A stretch of 21,840 nucleotides of DNA, taken from Ferrovibrio sp046294345 (lineage in GTDB: Bacteria > Pseudomonadota > Alphaproteobacteria > Ferrovibrionales > Ferrovibrionaceae). The first letter of the stretch is position 1. Each line of letters starts with the position of its first letter. The position numbers and the translations under genes are program-made. The notes below the pieces were generated by a model, which worked only from the letters and a program-made list of their open reading frames with translations, ran no database searches and was not told where the DNA came from. Positions 14,686-21,840 of this stretch are shown piece by piece. The DNA is taken from NCBI GenBank assembly GCA_046294345.1, contig JBKBJT010000046.1, forward strand, positions 1 to 21,840, read 5' to 3'.

Positions 14686-16620
14686 ATGATGCAGACCCCG
14701 CTCCGCCGCAAATTTTCCCGCAATCAGCTGTCGGCCAAGCAGGTCAAGGTGACCGTGATTGCTGCCTTGCTGCTCGGTTTCATTTCCAGCCTGTTCCAGC
14801 TCGGGTTCGATATCCGCAACGAACTGAACCAGCGCCAGACCACGGTGGTGCAGGTGATGGACATGCTGAACGATGCAGCATCGCAGGCGGCCTATGCGCT
14901 CGACGAGCAGCTTGCCGCGCGCGTGGTCAGTGGCCTGCTGCTCTACCAGCCGATCTGGCGCGCCGAGATCTATGACAATTACGGGCGCCGCATGGCCCTG
15001 CAGGAACGCGAGCGGCAGCAGGCCGAGCCCGGCGGGCTGCTGCGTTTCCTGCCCACCGGCGACGAGATGCTGACCCGGCCGCTTTATGGCCCGCGCGACC
15101 GCGATCTGGTGGGCGAGATGCGCGTGGCCGTCGACGGTACGCTGCTGGCGCAGAGCATTCTCAATCGCACCTGGGTGGTGATCGGCACCGGCTTCGTGCG
15201 CAATTTTGCGCTCGCGCTGATCCTGGCCGTGCTGTTCTACTACACGCTCACGCGGCCGTTGCTGTCCCTGGTGGCGCAGATCGAGCGCGCCGATCCGCGC
15301 CGGCCCGAGGAATCGCGCATCAGCGTGCCAGAGCGCCATACCGCGGATGAATTCGGCCTGCTGGCTGCGCGAGTGAATGCCATCCTGGGCGCCAGCGGCG
15401 AGCACCTGGCCGAAGTGGAGCGTAGCCGCGAAATGCTGCGCAACGTGCTGGACGCGATCCCCGCCCTGATCAGCCTGAAGGATGTGGATGGCCGCTACCT
15501 GCTGGTCAACAGCCGCGTGATCGAAGCCTTCGGCCAGCCTTCGGAGGAGATTGTCGGCCGCCGGCTGGACCAGCTTGCCCTGCCGGGCCTGGCGGCGGAG
15601 CATCGTGCGGAATTCATCCGTTTCAATGTCGAGAACGAAGCAACCATGACGGCGCGCGGCCAGCCGGTGCTGAACCTGGAATGCACCTATCATCTGGCCG
15701 ATTCCCCGCAATTCACCATGCTGGAAAACAAGGTGCCGCTGCTGGATGCGGATGGACGTGTCAACGGCATCATCTCGATCGCGCTCGACATCAGCGAACG
15801 CAAGCTGGCCGAACGCGCGCTGGATGAGGCCAATGCCCGGCTGCGCGGCCAGGCCGAGGATCTTGAGCGCCTGGCCTCCTCCTATGCGCGTGAACGCGAG
15901 CACGCCATTGCCGCCAACCGCGCCAAATCGGAATTCCTCGCCAACATGAGCCATGAATTGCGCACGCCGCTCAATGCCATCATCGGCTTTGCCGAAGTGA
16001 TCACGTTGCGCATGTGGGGTGCCAACTCCGAACGCTATTTCGATTATGCCGAGGATATCGTGATGAGCGCGCGGCACCTGCTGCATGTCATCAACGACAT
16101 CCTAGACATGTCGAAGATCGAGGCCGGACGCTACGAACTCACGCTGGAGGAGCAGGTGCTGCCGACCGTGATCGGCGACTGCCTTACCATTGTGCGCGGC
16201 CGTGCCCAGGAGGCCGATATCGGCCTGAACAACGATTTCCCCGAGGAATTCCCGCCGGTGCGCATCGATGCCCGCGCCATCAAGCAGGTGCTGCTCAATC
16301 TGCTGTCCAACGCGATCAAGTTCACGCCTGCCGGGGGCGAGGTCACCCTGGCCGGCGGCCGCGACGAGAATGGTGAGATCGTCATCACCGTCAGCGATAC
16401 GGGCAGCGGCATCCGGCCGGAAAATCTGGAGCGCATCTTCGAACCCTTCTGGCAGGGCGATCCCAATATCCGCCGCCGCAGCGAGGGCACCGGGTTGGGG
16501 CTGGCGATCAGCCGCAAGTTCATCGAACTGCACGGTGGAACCCTGACCCTGGCCAATGGCGTGACACGCGGCGCGGTGGCCACGATTCGTCTGCCTGGTC
16601 GTCTGGCGGCTGACGGCTGA
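14686..16620 (+). CDS. Membrane-bound sensor histidine kinase (HAMP-PAS-HisKA-HATPase)
   Basis: A 644-residue orphan sensor kinase. Layout: TM1 about 21-42, an extracytoplasmic region 43-162, TM2 about 163-187, HAMP 188-240, PAS 247-372 (LRNVLDAIPALISLKDVDG to SIALDISERK), a coiled coil 375-410, then HisKA with His423 in NMSHELRTPLNAIIGFAEV, and HATPase with the N box LLNLLSNAIKF (Asn542), DTGSGI (Asp571) and GTGLGL (601-606). All catalytic boxes are intact. The HisKA helix (SERYFDYAEDI, RHLLHVINDILDMSKIEAG) resembles the PleC/DivJ group of alphaproteobacteria, whose partner is DivK-like; this is inference. There is no receiver domain or adjacent response regulator. The in-frame stop at 14650 limits the start to ATG 14686 or 14689; no good Shine-Dalgarno. 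Confidence 0.93.
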   Translation: MMQTPLRRKFSRNQLSAKQVKVTVIAALLLGFISSLFQLGFDIRNELNQRQTTVVQVMDMLNDAASQAAYALDEQLAARVVSGLLLYQPIWRAEIYDNYGRRMALQERERQQAEPGGLLRFLPTGDEMLTRPLYGPRDRDLVGEMRVAVDGTLLAQSILNRTWVVIGTGFVRNFALALILAVLFYYTLTRPLLSLVAQIERADPRRPEESRISVPERHTADEFGLLAARVNAILGASGEHLAEVERSREMLRNVLDAIPALISLKDVDGRYLLVNSRVIEAFGQPSEEIVGRRLDQLALPGLAAEHRAEFIRFNVENEATMTARGQPVLNLECTYHLADSPQFTMLENKVPLLDADGRVNGIISIALDISERKLAERALDEANARLRGQAEDLERLASSYAREREHAIAANRAKSEFLANMSHELRTPLNAIIGFAEVITLRMWGANSERYFDYAEDIVMSARHLLHVINDILDMSKIEAGRYELTLEEQVLPTVIGDCLTIVRGRAQEADIGLNNDFPEEFPPVRIDARAIKQVLLNLLSNAIKFTPAGGEVTLAGGRDENGEIVITVSDTGSGIRPENLERIFEPFWQGDPNIRRRSEGTGLGLAISRKFIELHGGTLTLANGVTRGAVATIRLPGRLAADG

Positions 16621-16659
16621 AATCGCGGTTCTCCGCCAGAATGGCTGTTTCCGCCGCCC

Positions 16660-16689
16660 TTGTGCGCGGGGGGCGTGGGAGGGTAAAAT
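16660..16689 (+). promoter_or_regulatory. Candidate sigma-70 promoter for the DUF3035/M16 genes
   Basis: TTGTGC (16660-16665) and TAAAAT (16684-16689) are 18 bases apart; the -10 box matches the consensus in five of six positions and the -35 in three. It lies in the 103-base gap after the kinase gene, about 35 bases before the DUF3035 ATG, and would give that gene and the M16 pair their own transcript. Pattern match only. Confidence 0.35.
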
Positions 16690-16723
16690 CCCGCCGCCTT
16701 AAGCAACAGGGGAAAGTCTCGCC

Positions 16724-17332
16724 ATGAGTCGACCGAATACTGCCGGCCGACGCCTGTGGGTGGCCTGCGCCATCCTGACGTTGCCCGTCGTCCTCGCCGG
16801 TTGTGACACCACGCGCGAGGCGCTCGGGCTGAACAAGAAGGCGCCCGACGAATTCGCCGTTGTCACCAAGGCACCGCTGGTGCTGCCGCCGGAATTCGGC
16901 CTGCGCCCGCCCGAGCCGGGCGCGCCGCGCCCGCAGGAAGTACCCGCGCGCGACCGCGCCGCCGCTGCGCTGGCCGGCCGTACCGACAGCGCCGCCGGCC
17001 AGCTCACCCCGCTCAGCCGCGATCCCAATGCCACCGCTGCGCAGCGTTCCGCCGGTGAAAGTGCCCTTCTGCAGCAGGCCAGGGCCACCAATGCCGATCC
17101 GGATATCCGCCGCAAGGTGAATGACGAATTCACCCAGCTGGCTGAACGTGACCGCCGCTTCGTCGACCGCTTGATCTTCTGGCAGAAAGCCGACGATCCG
17201 GGCCTCGCCGTCGATCCGGCCAAGGAAGCCCAGCGCCTGCGCGAGAATGCCGCCACCGGCCGGCCCGCGACGGCGGGCGATGTGCCGACCATCAAGCGCC
17301 GCGAACGCGGCCCGCTGGAAGGCATCTTCTGA
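16724..17332 (+). CDS. DUF3035 / BamF-like outer-membrane lipoprotein
   Basis: A 202-residue lipoprotein. The signal peptide ends in the lipobox LAGC with the lipid-bearing Cys27, followed by Asp28. The next part, REALGLNKKAPDEFAVVT and then KAPLVLPPEFGLRPPEPG (~31-65), is the conserved core of the DUF3035 family of alphaproteobacteria. Members have been linked to the beta-barrel assembly (BAM) complex as BamF, partly because this segment resembles the unstructured N-terminus of BamC; I recall this rather than show it. The rest is Ala/Pro/Arg-rich and probably mostly unstructured, with a helical end (DEFTQLAERDRRFVDRLIFW). AGGGGA precedes the ATG by 10 bases. The M16 gene begins 13 bases after the stop. 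Confidence 0.85.
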   Translation: MSRPNTAGRRLWVACAILTLPVVLAGCDTTREALGLNKKAPDEFAVVTKAPLVLPPEFGLRPPEPGAPRPQEVPARDRAAAALAGRTDSAAGQLTPLSRDPNATAAQRSAGESALLQQARATNADPDIRRKVNDEFTQLAERDRRFVDRLIFWQKADDPGLAVDPAKEAQRLRENAATGRPATAGDVPTIKRRERGPLEGIF

Positions 17333-17333
17333 C

Positions 17334-17338
17334 GGAGG
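17334..17338 (+). promoter_or_regulatory. Ribosome binding site deciding a GTG start
   Basis: GGAGG lies 7 bases before the GTG at 17346 and directly after the DUF3035 stop. It favours this GTG over the in-frame ATG at 17247, which is inside DUF3035 and would bury the signal peptide behind 33 residues. Confidence 0.65.
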
Positions 17339-17345
17339 CAGTCTC

Positions 17346-18686
17346 GTGCATCATCTGATCGTCGCCGTCCTGCTCGCCATCGCGACATGTCTGGCAGGGC
17401 CGGCGGGCGACAGCCATGCGCAGGTTTTCCGTCCGACCCAGTTCGTGCTGGATAACGGCATGCAGGTCGTGCTGATCGAGGATCATCGCGCCCCGGTCGT
17501 GCATCACATGGTCTGGTACAGGGTCGGCGCCGCCGACGAACAGCCCGGCGTTACCGGGGTGGCGCATTATCTCGAACACCTGATGTTCAAGGGTACGCCC
17601 AGCCTGGGGCCGGGCGAATTCTCGCGTATCGTCGCCCGCGAGGGCGGCCGCGACAACGCCTTCACCTCGTCGGACTATACCGGCTATTTTCAGACCATCG
17701 CGCGCGACCGGCTGGAACTGGTGATGCGCATGGAAGCCGAACGCATGACCCAGCTGCAGCTCCGGCCCGAAGATGCCGTGCCCGAGTTGCAGGTGGTGCT
17801 GCAGGAGCGGCTCAGCCGGGTTGAGAACAGTCCGGCCGCCCTGTTCGGCGAGCAATTCGATGCCGCGCAGTATCTGTCGCATCCCTATGGCCGGCCGGTG
17901 ATCGGCTGGCCCCAGGAAGTGGCGAAACTCACGCTGGATGATGCGATGAGCTTCTATCGCAGCCATTATGCGCCCAACAATGCCATCCTGGTGGTTGCCG
18001 GCGACGTGACGCCCTCCGAGCTCAAGCGCCTGGCCGAGAAGCATTACGGCATGATCCCCATGCGACCGGTGCCGCCGCGCGTGCGGCCGCAGGAACCGCC
18101 GCAGTTGGCCGCCCGCCGCCTCAGCATGACGGATGCGCGCGTGGCCCAGCCCAGCCTGCGCCGCGGTTATCTCGCGCCCAGCCGCACGGCCGGCGAGAAA
18201 CAGCATGCCGTGCCGCTCTCGGTGCTGGCCGAAATCCTCAACGCGCCCACCGGCCGGCTTCACACGGCGCTGGTGAAGGGCGACGGTCCGGCCGCCTCGG
18301 CCGGCGCCTGGTATTCCTCCACCTCGCTCGACCTCACCACCTTTTCCTTCGGCGCCTCGCCCAAGCCGGGCCGCAAGCTGGACGAGGTGGAGGCGGGGCT
18401 GGACCGCGTGATCGCCGCCATCCTGGCCGATGGCGTGACGGTGGACGAACTGCGCCAGGCCAAGACGGTGATGCAGGCCGAAACCGTCTATGCACGCGAC
18501 AGTCTTTCCAATGCCGCACGCATCTTCGGTTCGGCATTGACCTCGGGGCAGACGGTGGAGGATGTCGAGGCCTGGCCGCGTCTGGTCGATGCCGTCACCG
18601 CCGATCAGGTGAAGGCTGCCGCCCAGCATGTTTTCGACCTGCGCCGCTCGGTGACCGGCCATCTGCTGCCCAAGGAACAGAGCTGA
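17346..18686 (+). CDS. M16 family zinc metallopeptidase, catalytic member
   Basis: A 446-residue protein with a signal peptide (hydrophobic ~4-18, cleavage near SHAQ at 23-26), so periplasmic. The inverted zinc motif HxxEH is intact as His74, Glu77 and His78 in GVAHYLEHLMFKGT; the distal zinc ligand is probably Glu154 in VVLQERLSRVEN, 76 residues on. An FxxExxRMxxLxL-type segment (ELVMRMEAERMTQLQL) and the C-terminal M16 domain (LAEILNAPTGRLHTALV) complete the fold. Such enzymes degrade or trim peptides. It is followed at once by a second M16 protein that lacks the zinc motif; the two genes overlap by one base (TGATG). Such pairs are known to form active/inactive heterodimers. Confidence 0.93.
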   Translation: MHHLIVAVLLAIATCLAGPAGDSHAQVFRPTQFVLDNGMQVVLIEDHRAPVVHHMVWYRVGAADEQPGVTGVAHYLEHLMFKGTPSLGPGEFSRIVAREGGRDNAFTSSDYTGYFQTIARDRLELVMRMEAERMTQLQLRPEDAVPELQVVLQERLSRVENSPAALFGEQFDAAQYLSHPYGRPVIGWPQEVAKLTLDDAMSFYRSHYAPNNAILVVAGDVTPSELKRLAEKHYGMIPMRPVPPRVRPQEPPQLAARRLSMTDARVAQPSLRRGYLAPSRTAGEKQHAVPLSVLAEILNAPTGRLHTALVKGDGPAASAGAWYSSTSLDLTTFSFGASPKPGRKLDEVEAGLDRVIAAILADGVTVDELRQAKTVMQAETVYARDSLSNAARIFGSALTSGQTVEDVEAWPRLVDAVTADQVKAAAQHVFDLRRSVTGHLLPKEQS

Positions 18687-20023
18687 TGCGTCGCCGCGAT
18701 ATCCTGATCGGCGCCCTGGCCGGTGCCCTGGCGCTGCTGGGCAGTACCGCGCTGCCGCTGACGGCTGTCGCCGCACCGAAGATCGAGCGGGTCACCACAC
18801 CGCTGGGCATCGAGGTGTGGCTGGTGCGCGAGCCCTCGATCCCCATGCTGGCCGTGCAGGCCTCCTGGCGCGGCGGCAGCTCCAGCGATCCGGCCGGGCT
18901 GGAAGGCCGCGCCGGCCTCGCCATGGGCCTGCTCACCGAGGGCGCCGGCGACCTGGAGGCTGAAGCCTTCCAGAACGCCCTGCGCGAGAAGGCGATCACG
19001 CTCGATTTCTCGGCCGACCGCGATTACAGCTCGGTCGGCCTGCGCACGCTCAGCCAGCATCGCGCCCGCGCCTTTGAGCTGCTGACCTTGGCCATGACCG
19101 CGCCGCGTTTCGACGACGAACCGGTGGCGCGCGTGAAGGCGCAGGCCCGCGTGGCCTACGAACGCGGTCGCGCCAATCCCAACACGCTGGCCGGCGAACG
19201 CTTTGCCGAACTGGCCTATGGCGACCATCCGTATGGCCGCCGCTCGACGCCAAGTATCGAAAGCCTGGAACGCATCGGCCGTGCCGAGTTGGCTGAATTC
19301 CCCCGCGCCGTGCTGGCCCGCAGCAATCTCTCGCTGGCCGTGGTGGGTGATATCGCCCCCGACGAACTGGTCCGGCTGGTCGATGGCAGCTTCGGCGCGC
19401 TGCCTGCGCAGCCGGCCGTGGCCTTGCCGCCGCCGGTGCAGGTGAAGACCACCGCCCAGCCGGTGGTAATCCCGTTTCCCAATCCGCAAAGCATGGTGCT
19501 GTTCGGCGCGCCCGGCATCGCCCGCGAGGATCCCGACTGGTATGCCGCCACGGTGCTGAACCAGATCCTCGGCGGCGGCAGCATGTCGTCGCGCCTGTTC
19601 GAGGAGGTGCGTGAAAAGCGTGGCCTGGTCTATTCGGTCGGCACGCAGCTTTCCCCCTCGAAGGCCTCGGCGCTGTTCGCCGGCTCGTTTGCCACCTCCA
19701 ATGCCCAGGTGGCGGATGCCCTGAAACTGGTGCGCGCCGAGCTGACCCGCCTGGTCCGCGAAGGCGTGAGCGACGATGAGCTCGCGGCGGCGAAATCCTA
19801 CATGACGGGTTCTTTCCCGCTGCGGCTGACCTCCAATGCCGCCATCGCCGGCATGCTGGTGGCGATGCGCAACACGGGGCTTTCCCCTGACTATATCCAG
19901 GCCTATCCCGGCCTGATCAACGCTGTGAGCCAGGACGATCTGCGCCGCGTGGCCCAGCGCCTGTTCAGCCGCGACGAGTATCTGGTGGTGGTGGTCGGCC
20001 AGCCTGTCGGGCTCGGCGGCTGA
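18686..20023 (+). CDS. M16 family protein, non-catalytic partner
   Basis: A 445-residue secreted protein. The signal peptide starts MRRRDILIGALAGALALL and ends near AVAA; the RRRDIL start is Tat-like but may be Sec. The M16 fold is clear (VWLVREPSIPMLAVQASWRGGSSSD near the start, SNLSLAVVGDIAPDEL mid-way, and MSSRLFEEVREKRGLVYSV at about 299-317), but the zinc motif is gone: the HxxEH position reads LAMGLLTEGAGD. The R/Y pair in the RLFEEVREKRGLVYS segment, used for substrate binding in partner subunits, is kept. It is therefore most likely the inactive half of a heterodimer with the preceding gene, whose stop it overlaps by one base. mutL follows after five bases. Confidence 0.92.
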   Translation: MRRRDILIGALAGALALLGSTALPLTAVAAPKIERVTTPLGIEVWLVREPSIPMLAVQASWRGGSSSDPAGLEGRAGLAMGLLTEGAGDLEAEAFQNALREKAITLDFSADRDYSSVGLRTLSQHRARAFELLTLAMTAPRFDDEPVARVKAQARVAYERGRANPNTLAGERFAELAYGDHPYGRRSTPSIESLERIGRAELAEFPRAVLARSNLSLAVVGDIAPDELVRLVDGSFGALPAQPAVALPPPVQVKTTAQPVVIPFPNPQSMVLFGAPGIAREDPDWYAATVLNQILGGGSMSSRLFEEVREKRGLVYSVGTQLSPSKASALFAGSFATSNAQVADALKLVRAELTRLVREGVSDDELAAAKSYMTGSFPLRLTSNAAIAGMLVAMRNTGLSPDYIQAYPGLINAVSQDDLRRVAQRLFSRDEYLVVVVGQPVGLGG

Positions 20024-20028
20024 ACATC

Positions 20029-21840
20029 ATGGCCATCCGCCGTCTGCCCGAAACCCTGGTCAACCGCATCGCTGCCGGCGAGGTGGTGGAACGGCCGGCC
20101 TCGGCCGTGAAGGAACTGGTCGAGAATGCCATCGATGCCGGCGCGCGCCGCATCGACGTCGCCATCGCGAATGGCGGTCGCAGCCTGATCAGCGTCAGCG
20201 ATGACGGCAAGGGCATGGCACGCGACGACCTGCCGGTCGCGGTTGAACGCCACGCCACCTCCAAGCTGCCCAGCGACGATCTGCTCGACATCCGCTGGCT
20301 CGGCTTCCGCGGCGAGGCGCTGCCGTCCATCGGCGCGGTCAGCCGTCTCAGCATCGTCAGCCGGCAGGAAAACGACGACTCCGCCTGGGCCATCGAGGTG
20401 GAAGGCGGCAAGGTCGGCGGCGTGAAGCCGGCGGCAGCCGGCAAGGGCACCCGCATCGAGGTGCGCGACCTGTTCTATGCCGTGCCGGCGCGGCTGAAAT
20501 TCCTCAAATCCGACCGCGCCGAGGATTTGGCGGTGCAGGAGATCATGCGCCGTCTGGCCATGGCGCATCCGGCTATCGCCTTCACGTTGCAGCAGGATGG
20601 CCGGATCAGCTTCCGCGCCGATGCCGTGCCGGCCAGCCTGATGGAGGATGGGCAGGACCTGCAGCAGCTCGGCCGACTGGAACAGATCCTGGGCCGCGAT
20701 TTCGCCGACAATGCCGTGCCGATCAGGGCCGAGCGCGAGGGCATCCGGCTCACCGGTCATGCCGGCCTGCCGACCTACAATCGCGGCAATGCCCAGCACC
20801 AGTATCTGTTCGTCAACGGCCGTCCGGTGCGCGACAAACTCTTTGTCGGCGCGCTGCGTGGCGCCTATGCCGATTTCCTCAGCCACGACCGCCATCCGGT
20901 GGTGGCTCTGTTCCTCGACCTGCCGTCCGAGCAGGTGGATGTGAACGTGCATCCGGCCAAGGCGGAGGTGCGTTTCCGCGATCCCGGCCTGGTGCGCGGC
21001 CTGATCGTCGGGGCTTTGCGCCATGCGCTCGCCGAGGCCGGCCATCGCGCCTCCACCACCGTGGCGCAGTCGGCGCTCGGCGCCCTGAAGCCGCAGGCCT
21101 CACCCACCATGCCGCTGCCTTTCCAGTCCACTTTCGGCGGGCCGTCGCGCTGGCGCGGCTACGACAATCTGCGGCCCAGCTCGGTGCCTGGCCTGGCCGA
21201 GGCGGCCGCGCTGTATAACGCGCCCCAGGGCGATTTTTCTGGTGATTTATCGGGCGAGGCGACGGCAGCGGGCGACGGCCTCGCGCCGGCGGCGCGCAAC
21301 GAGGATGCCAATGCGGCTTTCACACCGGTGCCATTGCAGACCTATCCACTCGGTGCGGCGCGCGGCCAGCTGCACGAGACCTATATCGTGGCCCAGACGG
21401 CCGACGGCATCGTGATCGTCGACCAGCATGCCGCCCATGAACGTCTGGTCTATGAGCGCATGAAGGTGAACCTGGAAGCCGGCCGCGTGCCGCGCCAGGT
21501 GCTGCTGTTGCCCGAGGTGGTGGAACTCAGCGAGGCTGAGGCCACGCGGCTCAGCACGCGGGCTGACGAACTGGCCGAACTCGGTCTGGTGCTGGAAGGC
21601 TTCGGTACTGGCGCCGTGGTGGTGCGCGAAGTGCCAGCCCTGCTGGGCGACGTGGCGGTGCAGGCCCTGGTGCGCGACCTGGCCGATGCCATCGCCGAAT
21701 ATGATTCCGTGCTGCCGCTGAAGGAAAAGCTGGAAGAGGTCTGCGGCACCATGGCCTGCCATGGCAGCGTGCGCGCCGGCCGCCGGCTCACGCTGGACGA
21801 GATGAACGCGCTGCTGCGCCAGATGGAGGCCACGCCTCAT
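20029..21840 (+). CDS. mutL: DNA mismatch repair protein MutL, 5' part
   Basis: 604 codons are visible and the frame runs off the window. The GHKL ATPase N-terminus is complete: KELVENAIDAGA (Glu29, Asn33), SDDGKGM, RHATSK, GFRGEAL and NVHPAKAEVRF. After a variable linker (~345-430) the C-terminal dimerisation domain begins (YPLGAARGQLHETYIVAQ). It holds DQHAAHERLVYE at 465-476, which fits the DQHA-x2-E-x4-E endonuclease motif, and ACHGSVRAGRRL. The sequence ends at TPH, where the family's CNHGRP-type zinc motif would follow. MutL couples MutS recognition to strand nicking; an endonuclease-type MutL implies a MutH-independent system. The ATG at 20029 is five bases after the M16 stop. Confidence 0.97.
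   Translation, partial: MAIRRLPETLVNRIAAGEVVERPASAVKELVENAIDAGARRIDVAIANGGRSLISVSDDGKGMARDDLPVAVERHATSKLPSDDLLDIRWLGFRGEALPSIGAVSRLSIVSRQENDDSAWAIEVEGGKVGGVKPAAAGKGTRIEVRDLFYAVPARLKFLKSDRAEDLAVQEIMRRLAMAHPAIAFTLQQDGRISFRADAVPASLMEDGQDLQQLGRLEQILGRDFADNAVPIRAEREGIRLTGHAGLPTYNRGNAQHQYLFVNGRPVRDKLFVGALRGAYADFLSHDRHPVVALFLDLPSEQVDVNVHPAKAEVRFRDPGLVRGLIVGALRHALAEAGHRASTTVAQSALGALKPQASPTMPLPFQSTFGGPSRWRGYDNLRPSSVPGLAEAAALYNAPQGDFSGDLSGEATAAGDGLAPAARNEDANAAFTPVPLQTYPLGAARGQLHETYIVAQTADGIVIVDQHAAHERLVYERMKVNLEAGRVPRQVLLLPEVVELSEAEATRLSTRADELAELGLVLEGFGTGAVVVREVPALLGDVAVQALVRDLADAIAEYDSVLPLKEKLEEVCGTMACHGSVRAGRRLTLDEMNALLRQMEATPH

Noticed and set aside
14359..16086. A 575-codon open frame on the minus strand across the kinase
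   Set aside because: It is antisense to a kinase with every catalytic box intact and shows no recognisable domain.
16655..16675. Hairpin CGCCC/GGGCG after the kinase gene as a terminator
   Set aside because: A 5-bp stem with an 11-base loop in a very GC-rich stretch and no T-run; it also overlaps the candidate promoter.
17292..18776. A 494-codon open frame on the minus strand across the first M16 gene
   Set aside because: Antisense shadow of a gene with an intact zinc motif; composition is typical of reverse-frame translation in GC-rich DNA.
19903..21045. A 380-codon open frame on the minus strand across the mutL start
   Set aside because: Antisense to the highly conserved MutL ATPase domain; no domain of its own.

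Overview
The window (21,840 bases, high GC, dense coding on both strands) looks like ordinary chromosome of an alphaproteobacterium. The main evidence is the run ribF - ileS - lspA - DUF3035/BamF-like lipoprotein - two M16 peptidases - mutL, together with a MutL that carries an endonuclease motif and a PleC/DivJ-like histidine kinase. A Rhodospirillales-like lineage is my best guess; the sequence alone does not fix a genus. I see no tRNA, rRNA, CRISPR array, prophage, transposase or insertion sequence.

Layout. 1-606 is the 3' part of glcF (glycolate oxidase iron-sulfur subunit). 609-1246 (minus) holds two small secreted proteins that look like diverged copies of each other. 1373-2706 is an AraC-family regulator transcribed divergently from a small VOC/glyoxalase-fold protein. 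2728-3801 is a low-molecular-weight tyrosine phosphatase (minus) divergent from an NTF2/SnoaL-like protein with a strongly acidic tail, followed by a palindromic element. 3870-5484 (minus) is a map-rlmJ pair, divergent from a CDP-alcohol phosphatidyltransferase (5524-6120). 6130-6747 (minus) is an exported glutathione peroxidase, divergent from a membrane-anchored degenerate EAL protein and a YciI-like protein (6844-8227). 8217-9029 (minus) is a HAD phosphatase. From 9146 to the end everything is on the plus strand: MaoC/PhaJ-like hydratase, ribF, a second VOC protein, ileS, lspA, a hybrid-free histidine kinase, the DUF3035 lipoprotein, two M16 peptidase-family proteins and the 5' part of mutL.

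How the genes fit together. The right half is dominated by envelope biogenesis and housekeeping: RibF makes FMN/FAD, IleS charges tRNA-Ile, LspA matures lipoproteins, the DUF3035 protein is a lipoprotein plausibly linked to outer-membrane protein assembly, and the two M16 proteins look like an active/inactive periplasmic pair. Two genes appear to be inserted into otherwise familiar neighbourhoods: a VOC gene between ribF and ileS, and a histidine kinase between lspA and DUF3035. No stretch longer than 300 bases lacks a gene; the largest gaps (10934-11136 and 14442-14685) hold only weak hairpins and no recognisable RNA gene.

I did not find a clear new multi-gene system. The items most worth a second look are the paired small two-cysteine secreted proteins, the degenerate TipF-like EAL protein, the orphan kinase inside the lspA/BamF-like/M16 cluster, and the acidic-tailed NTF2-like protein.
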